Below are positions 60,187-64,000 of a stretch of 64,000 nt of DNA, piece by piece. The stretch lies in NCBI RefSeq assembly GCF_017255295.1, contig NZ_JAFKDE010000005.1, positions 304,564-368,563 on the forward strand, written 5' to 3'. Source of the stretch: Nitratireductor aquimarinus (GTDB lineage: Bacteria > Pseudomonadota > Alphaproteobacteria > Rhizobiales > Rhizobiaceae). Under the pieces are notes generated by a model. That model worked only from the letters and a program-made list of their open reading frames with translations. It was not told the DNA's origin and ran no database searches. The position numbers and the translations under genes are program-made. How positions within the stretch are numbered: position 1 is the stretch's first letter; every line of letters starts with the position of its first letter.

Positions 60187-60999
60187 ATGACGGATATGGG
60201 GCTGGTGATCGTGGGAGCGGCAGGCCGCATGGGCCAGACGCTGATCCGCACCGTTCACGCCATGGATGGGGTGCGCGTCGCCGCCGCTGTCGAGCGCCCC
60301 GGCTCGTCTTTCCTCGGCAAGGACGCCGGTGAGCTGGCCGGCCTCGGCATCATCAATGTGCCGATCAGCGATGATCCGCTGGCGGCCTTCGCCAAGGCCG
60401 ATGGCGTTCTGGACTTCACCTCGCCGGATTCCAGCGTTGAATTCGCTGGCTATGCAGCTCAGGCCCATATCGTTCATGTGATTGGCACGACCGGTTTCGA
60501 GCCGGAGCACGAAGCGAAAATCAAGGCAGCGTCGCACCACGCCACCATCGTGAAGTCGGGCAATATGAGCCTCGGTGTGAACCTGCTTGCGGTTCTGGTC
60601 GAGAAAGCCGCCCGCGCGCTGGAGGCTTCGGATTTCGATATCGAGGTTCTGGAAATGCACCACCGTCACAAGGTGGACGCGCCCTCCGGCACGGCGCTTC
60701 TGCTCGGCGAGGCGGCGGCGCGGGGCCGCGAGATCGCGCTGGCGGAAAAGAGCGTGCGCGTGCGCGACGGCCAGACCGGGCCGCGCGAGGAAGGCACGAT
60801 CGGCTTTGCCACGCTGCGCGGCGGTTCCGTCGTTGGCGAGCACTCCGTCATTCTCGCCGGGACCGGCGAACGCATCACCCTTTCGCATCAGGCTGAAGAT
60901 CGCGGCATCTTCGCCCATGGCGCGGCCAAGGCCGCCCTCTGGGCGCATGGCCGCAAGCCCGGCCTCTATTCCATGCTCGACGTTCTCGGGCTCAACTGA
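60187..60999 (+). CDS. dapB: 4-hydroxy-tetrahydrodipicolinate reductase
   Basis: NAD(P)H-dependent step of the diaminopimelate/lysine pathway, supplying a cell-wall precursor. 270 aa. GAAGRMGQ at residues 10-17, catalytic [15 protein letters not shown], and [16 protein letters not shown] at 60187 lies right after the exporter stop. gpmA follows after 32 bases, as in other rhizobia. Confidence 0.97.
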   Translation: MTDMGLVIVGAAGRMGQTLIRTVHAMDGVRVAAAVERPGSSFLGKDAGELAGLGIINVPISDDPLAAFAKADGVLDFTSPDSSVEFAGYAAQAHIVHVIGTTGFEPEHEAKIKAASHHATIVKSGNMSLGVNLLAVLVEKAARALEASDFDIEVLEMHHRHKVDAPSGTALLLGEAAARGREIALAEKSVRVRDGQTGPREEGTIGFATLRGGSVVGEHSVILAGTGERITLSHQAEDRGIFAHGAAKAALWAHGRKPGLYSMLDVLGLN

Positions 61000-61031
61000 A
61001 TCTTCCATTACGAAGCAACAAGGAACCCATC

Positions 61032-61652
61032 ATGTCCGGTACCCTTATTCTCGTTCGTCACGGCCAGAGCGAATGGAACCTGAAGAACCTGTTCACCGGC
61101 TGGCGCGACCCGGGCCTGACCGAAAAGGGGCATGAAGAGGCGAAGGACGCCGGCCGCCGGCTGAAGGCGCGCGGCTTCAAGCCGGACATCGCCTACACCT
61201 CCGTTCTGTCGCGCGCACAGGTCACCAATGACCACATCCTCAGCGAGCTGGGGATGGAGGGGCTGGAGACCATTCGCGATCAGGCGCTCAACGAGCGCGA
61301 CTATGGCGATCTGTCGGGTCTCAACAAGGACGACGCCCGCGCGAAATGGGGTGAGGAGCAGGTGCATGTCTGGCGCCGTTCCTACGACACCCCTCCTCCC
61401 GGCGGCGAAAGCCTGAAGGACACGGGCGCGCGCGTGTGGCCCTATTTCCTGCACGAGATCCTGCCGCATGTGCTGCGTGGCGAGACGGTTCTGGTGGCAG
61501 CGCATGGCAATTCGCTGCGCGCGCTGGTGATGGCGCTCGACGGCCTCTCCGGCGAAGAGATCCTGAAGGTGGAAATCGCGACCGGCGTTCCCATCGTCTA
61601 CAAGCTCAACGCTGATTCGACGGTGGCCTCGAAGGAAGTTCTCGAGGATTGA
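61032..61652 (+). CDS. gpmA: 2,3-bisphosphoglycerate-dependent phosphoglycerate mutase
   Basis: Interconverts 3- and 2-phosphoglycerate in glycolysis. 206 aa, the short dPGM form. Catalytic His10 in [29 protein letters not shown] and second His in [17 protein letters not shown] precedes the ATG. It ends at a strong terminator just before the tRNA gene. Confidence 0.97.
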   Translation: MSGTLILVRHGQSEWNLKNLFTGWRDPGLTEKGHEEAKDAGRRLKARGFKPDIAYTSVLSRAQVTNDHILSELGMEGLETIRDQALNERDYGDLSGLNKDDARAKWGEEQVHVWRRSYDTPPPGGESLKDTGARVWPYFLHEILPHVLRGETVLVAAHGNSLRALVMALDGLSGEEILKVEIATGVPIVYKLNADSTVASKEVLED

Positions 61653-61660
61653 TCTGTTTC

Positions 61661-61684
61661 AGGGCGCCTTCGGGCGCCCTTTTC
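61661..61684 (+). terminator. Intrinsic terminator of gpmA
   Basis: Stem AGGGCGCC/GGCGCCCT (61661-61668, 61673-61680) closed by a TTCG tetraloop and followed by TTTT-like run. Confidence 0.93.
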
Positions 61685-61801
61685 ACGTTTTGGGGCCCCC
61701 GCAAACCCATGCGGCGGAACGCCCCATGTCATTTTCTTTACAAACATCAAAATCCGCGTTGACACGGAAGGGTTTGCCCCCTACATCGGCATCGCACACC
61801 T

Positions 61802-61886
61802 GCCCAGGTGGCGGAATTGGTAGACGCGCACGGTTCAGGTCCGTGTGCCGCGAGGCGTGGAGGTTCGAGTCCTCTCCTGGGCACCA
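61802..61886 (+). tRNA. tRNA-Leu (anticodon CAG)
   Basis: 85-nt class II tRNA with encoded CCA. Acceptor stem GCCCAGG pairs with CCTGGGC; anticodon stem CACGG/CCGTG encloses TTCAGGT with CAG at 61836-61838; a variable arm follows. Its last 14 bases (61873-61886) are the beginning of the 83-bp inverted-repeat arm, so the 3' end is probably the attachment site of the adjacent recombinase. Confidence 0.97.
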
Positions 61887-61955
61887 CTCACACAGACTAA
61901 CCCGTTGATTTCCAATCGGTTTCACCATGAATCCGAGCGGAGGGTAGACCATGTG
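61873..61955 (+). repeat. Left arm of 83-bp perfect inverted repeat
   Basis: Identical to the reverse complement of 63790-63872 over all 83 bases. Contains the tRNA-Leu 3' end, a GGAGG ribosome binding site (61939-61943), GGTAGACC (61943-61950) and the first five bases of the recombinase gene. The match ends inside the T-arm of the tRNA on one side and at the second codon of the recombinase on the other. Confidence 0.97.
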
Positions 61956-63126
61956 GGTGACCAAAGATGCCCCTTTCCTCTATACCAAACGGGGCGTGTA
62001 CTATTTCTCTAGGCGTGTCCCAGAGGATCTCAAAGACCATTACAAAAGCCCCCGAATAGCGATTTCGCTCCGCACCAAATCAAGAAAGGTTGCGAGGGCT
62101 AGAGCTATCACGCTTGCTGCAAAGCTAGATGAGGATTGGCTAACCCTTCGATGGAAAAGCGCAAGCGATCCTCTGCGGCGCTTTCTCAATCATCGGATGC
62201 CCAGCGAAACCAAAATAGCGAGCGAAGGAATCACGCTCAGCGATGCGAAAGAGCTGTATCTCCAAGCGAAGAAGAATGGGCGCTCTTCTACCTTCACCCA
62301 AGCCGCTGAGCGTAGCGTTGGATACTTAGTTGGATGCCACGGTGATAAGCCGATCGATGCTTACACTCGCAGCGAGGTCAACCAATTCCGAGATGCTCTG
62401 CTTGATCGTGGTCTTACAAGGGCGAGTGTGAGGCGCACGTTCAATACCATCCGCGCCATCGTAAATTTCGCAGCCAGAGAGAGCGGCTTACCTGAGGTCA
62501 AAGCATTCTCGGGAGTTTTTATCGGTGACGAGGATACTGTGCAGACCAAGAAGCGAGCGTCGCTTCCTCCGGAGGTGGTGGAAACAGTTCAGCAATCATG
62601 CCGAGAGATCGATGATGAGCCTCGGTGGCTGGTTGCGTTGATTAGCGACACTGGGATGCGGTTGAGTGAAGCTGTCGGGCTGGTCAAAGAAGACGTAGTG
62701 CTGGATGATGAGTATCCCCATGTCACGGTTAGGCCACACCCTTGGCGTCGTCTGAAAACAAAGGGGAGCGAGCGAATAATTCCGTTGGTAGGTACGTCTC
62801 TTTGGGCAGCAAAACGCGCACTGGAAGCATCCAATAGCTTATTCCTCTTCCCTCGGTATTGTAGTCAAGACGGCCACAAAGCAAATTCGGCGAGTGGTGC
62901 ATTGAATAAATGGCTTTCTCCAAGGGTTCCCACCGGCTGTGTTGTTCATTCGTTCCGACATAGTCTCCGCGATCGGCTTAGGGCTGTAGAATGCCCTCCC
63001 GACATCATAGATCGCATTGGTGGTTGGAGTGTTGCCGGTATAGGCGAGAGTTATGGACGGGGGTATCCGCTGCCTGTCCTCTCAAAATGGATGGCGAGTA
63101 TGGTGGCAGGATTAGGGGGAGATTGA
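61951..63126 (+). CDS. Tyrosine recombinase/integrase (DUF6538-type N-terminus)
   Basis: 391 aa. N-terminal DUF6538-like arm-binding segment (LYTKRGVYYFSRRVPEDLK), SAM-like core-binding domain at about 95-195, catalytic domain with Arg237 (DTGMRLSEAVGL), Lys271 region, His333 and Arg336 (VVHSFRHSLRD), Trp359 and nucleophile Tyr368 (GESYGRGY). All catalytic residues are present, so it is probably active. It starts 64 bases after tRNA-Leu inside the inverted repeat; GC and codon use look lower and less biased than in the upstream genes. No excisionase is visible in the window. Confidence 0.93.
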   Translation: MWVTKDAPFLYTKRGVYYFSRRVPEDLKDHYKSPRIAISLRTKSRKVARARAITLAAKLDEDWLTLRWKSASDPLRRFLNHRMPSETKIASEGITLSDAKELYLQAKKNGRSSTFTQAAERSVGYLVGCHGDKPIDAYTRSEVNQFRDALLDRGLTRASVRRTFNTIRAIVNFAARESGLPEVKAFSGVFIGDEDTVQTKKRASLPPEVVETVQQSCREIDDEPRWLVALISDTGMRLSEAVGLVKEDVVLDDEYPHVTVRPHPWRRLKTKGSERIIPLVGTSLWAAKRALEASNSLFLFPRYCSQDGHKANSASGALNKWLSPRVPTGCVVHSFRHSLRDRLRAVECPPDIIDRIGGWSVAGIGESYGRGYPLPVLSKWMASMVAGLGGD

Positions 63127-63789
63127 TTGACCGCTATTGTAACAAGCAATGTCGATTTGGTTGTCGAGGTCATTGATGCGTTGCTTCATCCGTCGTTTGA
63201 CGGCGACCATCATCTTCAGCACGTAGAAGCAATCAGCGAGTTTCTAGGCCGCCAGCCGGAGGATGGTGCGGGTTCGGTTCTACTCGAGGCGCGGGAGAGG
63301 TTTGCCGCTAGGCATGGTGTGGATCCCATGTGTTTTGCCCTCGAGCCGGACATAGAAGCGAGCGCAATTGCTGGTCGATTAAAATCGTATCTCCCACACT
63401 GGCCGATCTACCTATACCATGGCACGGTTGTGTCTCGGCTACCTTCGATTTCGAAGCTTGGGCTTCAACCCCGTTTCCGGAAATCGGGGTGGGAAAAGCT
63501 AGTGGGGGCCGAACACCTAAACCAAGGCGTCTTCTTCACCACATCCTGGAGAACGGCAACCAACTGGTCTCCGGCGCTAAGGTCCGGATCCGACGCAGGC
63601 AACTCGCGACGTGGCACAGTGGCGGTCATAAGGTTAGAAGCACAGCACCTGAAGTACGAACCGGACAACTGTGCTCAAGCGTGTGACTGCGTGTTCGTTG
63701 GTGGAACTGTAGCCGTAGACAAGGCTTTTTATCTTGAAGGTAGAACTACAGGGATTGCGAACTGGAAGCCTTTACCTCGCCTAGGGTGA
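63127..63789 (+). CDS. Putative ADP-ribosyltransferase/KptA-fold protein
   Basis: 220 aa, cargo of the inverted-repeat cassette. Starts with TTG directly after the recombinase stop, with AGGGGGAG a few bases upstream; no usable ATG exists. A helical N-terminal part (1-90) precedes a region with YHGT at 97-100, a GLQP turn at 112-115, FFTTS at 136-140, GTVAVIRL at 163-170 and VGGTVAVDKAF at 191-201. YHGT...GL.P...FFT is the pattern of ART/KptA-like folds, but I cannot name the family. Role as toxin, modifier or defence effector is conjecture. The stop codon abuts the right repeat arm. Confidence 0.7.
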   Translation: MTAIVTSNVDLVVEVIDALLHPSFDGDHHLQHVEAISEFLGRQPEDGAGSVLLEARERFAARHGVDPMCFALEPDIEASAIAGRLKSYLPHWPIYLYHGTVVSRLPSISKLGLQPRFRKSGWEKLVGAEHLNQGVFFTTSWRTATNWSPALRSGSDAGNSRRGTVAVIRLEAQHLKYEPDNCAQACDCVFVGGTVAVDKAFYLEGRTTGIANWKPLPRLG

Positions 63790-63872
63790 CACATGGTCTA
63801 CCCTCCGCTCGGATTCATGGTGAAACCGATTGGAAATCAACGGGTTAGTCTGTGTGAGTGGTGCCCAGGAGA
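63790..63872 (-). repeat. Right arm of 83-bp perfect inverted repeat
   Basis: Reverse complement of 61873-61955 without a mismatch. On minus it reads a 14-nt tRNA-Leu 3' end fragment, the spacer, ribosome binding site and ATG, but the reading frame beyond stops after 19 codons. Begins on the base after the cargo gene's stop codon. 1834 bp separate the two arms. Confidence 0.97.
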
Positions 63873-64000
63873 TGGGTTAATTTCCCATCACAGGCATCTC
63901 TCCACCGTTGATATCCAATGCAATCAATATGTTATCTGTACTCAGGTTCGATGTGAAGGGGCGTTTTTGGTCTACCGTTTGGTCTACCGTTGGGTGGAAC
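63873..64000. other. Right edge: no gene
   Basis: AT-rich sequence with a short TGGG...CCCA hairpin at 63872-63887 and the tandem 12-mers at 63966-63989. The acquired region probably continues beyond the window. Confidence 0.5.
63966..63989. repeat. Tandem TTTGGTCTACCG repeats
   Basis: Two exact adjacent copies of the 12-mer. The inner GGTCTACC also occurs in the right arm (63795-63802) and, reversed, in the left arm (61943-61950) directly before the recombinase ATG. Candidate arm-type recombinase sites or operators. Confidence 0.7.

Noticed and set aside
57333..60251. 972-aa minus-strand ORF over glk and the ABC exporter
   Set aside because: Shadow of high-GC coding frames; the plus-strand genes carry all family motifs.
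61683..61964. 93-aa minus-strand ORF across tRNA-Leu
   Set aside because: It is the antisense reading of the tRNA gene and its flanks (the familiar PGEDSNLHAS-type spurious ORF); no coding signal of its own.
63966..63989. Possible CRISPR-like tandem repeat
   Set aside because: Only two 12-mers with no spacer; too short for a CRISPR array, and no cas genes are present.
61802..64000. Conventional direct-repeat attL/attR pair for the integrase
   Set aside because: I looked for a direct copy of the tRNA-Leu 3' end downstream and found only the inverted one; a direct attR may lie beyond the window.

Overview
The window is a stretch of chromosome from an alphaproteobacterium of the order Hyphomicrobiales (Rhizobiales), most likely a Phyllobacteriaceae-type genome. 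The evidence is the parAB-rsmG-mnmG-mnmE block with GTTTCACGTGAAAC parS sites, a hemE-linked replication origin rich in GANTC (CcrM) sites, the chvI-chvG-hprK-PTS-ahcY block, a DivL-type tyrosine pseudo-histidine-kinase, and typical high-GC codon use. Identification to genus is not possible from what I can see. Almost all of the window is dense housekeeping sequence; only the last 2.1 kb looks acquired.

Layout. 0.2-12.4 kb: holA, then on the minus strand parB, parA, rsmG, mnmG and mnmE with a parS cluster, a DUF255/YyaL thioredoxin-fold gene on plus, then rho, hemJ and hemE on minus. 12.4-12.8 kb: the probable oriC, with DnaA boxes and eight GANTC sites. 12.8-16.5 kb: a plus-strand run of pyruvate phosphate dikinase regulatory protein (PPSR family), maf, aroE, coaE and dnaQ. 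16.6-20.7 kb: secB and fxsA on minus, then tim44-like, mltA, smr and an XRE regulator on plus. 20.7-24.3 kb: DUF1402, hslU, GNAT and hslV on minus. 24.8-30.1 kb: histidine operon hisB-DUF2628-hisH-DUF1330-hisA-membrane protein-hisF-hisE, then coaA. 30.1-33.9 kb: alkB-like, LysM/BON protein, arfB and pckA on minus. 34.2-39.7 kb: chvI, chvG, truncated hprK, EIIA, HPr and ahcY. 39.9-51.7 kb: divL, a tsaE-amgK fusion, murU, addB, addA and trxA. 52-61.7 kb: uppP on minus, then FzlA-like GST, queG, SDR, mepA, glk, an ABC exporter, dapB and gpmA on plus.

The end of the window (61.8-64.0 kb) is the unusual part. A tRNA-Leu(CAG) gene carries, starting 14 nt from its 3' end, one arm of a perfect 83-bp inverted repeat. 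The two arms enclose exactly two genes: a tyrosine recombinase whose ATG lies inside the left arm, and a small protein with an ADP-ribosyltransferase/KptA-like look whose stop codon abuts the right arm. Copies of GGTCTACC sit in both arms and, as a tandem 12-mer, beyond the right arm. The geometry predicts a cassette that could be flipped without damaging the tRNA, the recombinase or its cargo. This is my best candidate for an undescribed system.

Other structure worth attention: five parS or parS-like sites, three of which share one and the same altered half-site; two copies of a palindromic intergenic element (30.7 and 51.8 kb) whose central spacers are in opposite orientation relative to their flanks; and a 178-bp inverted-repeat element that touches the arfB stop codon.
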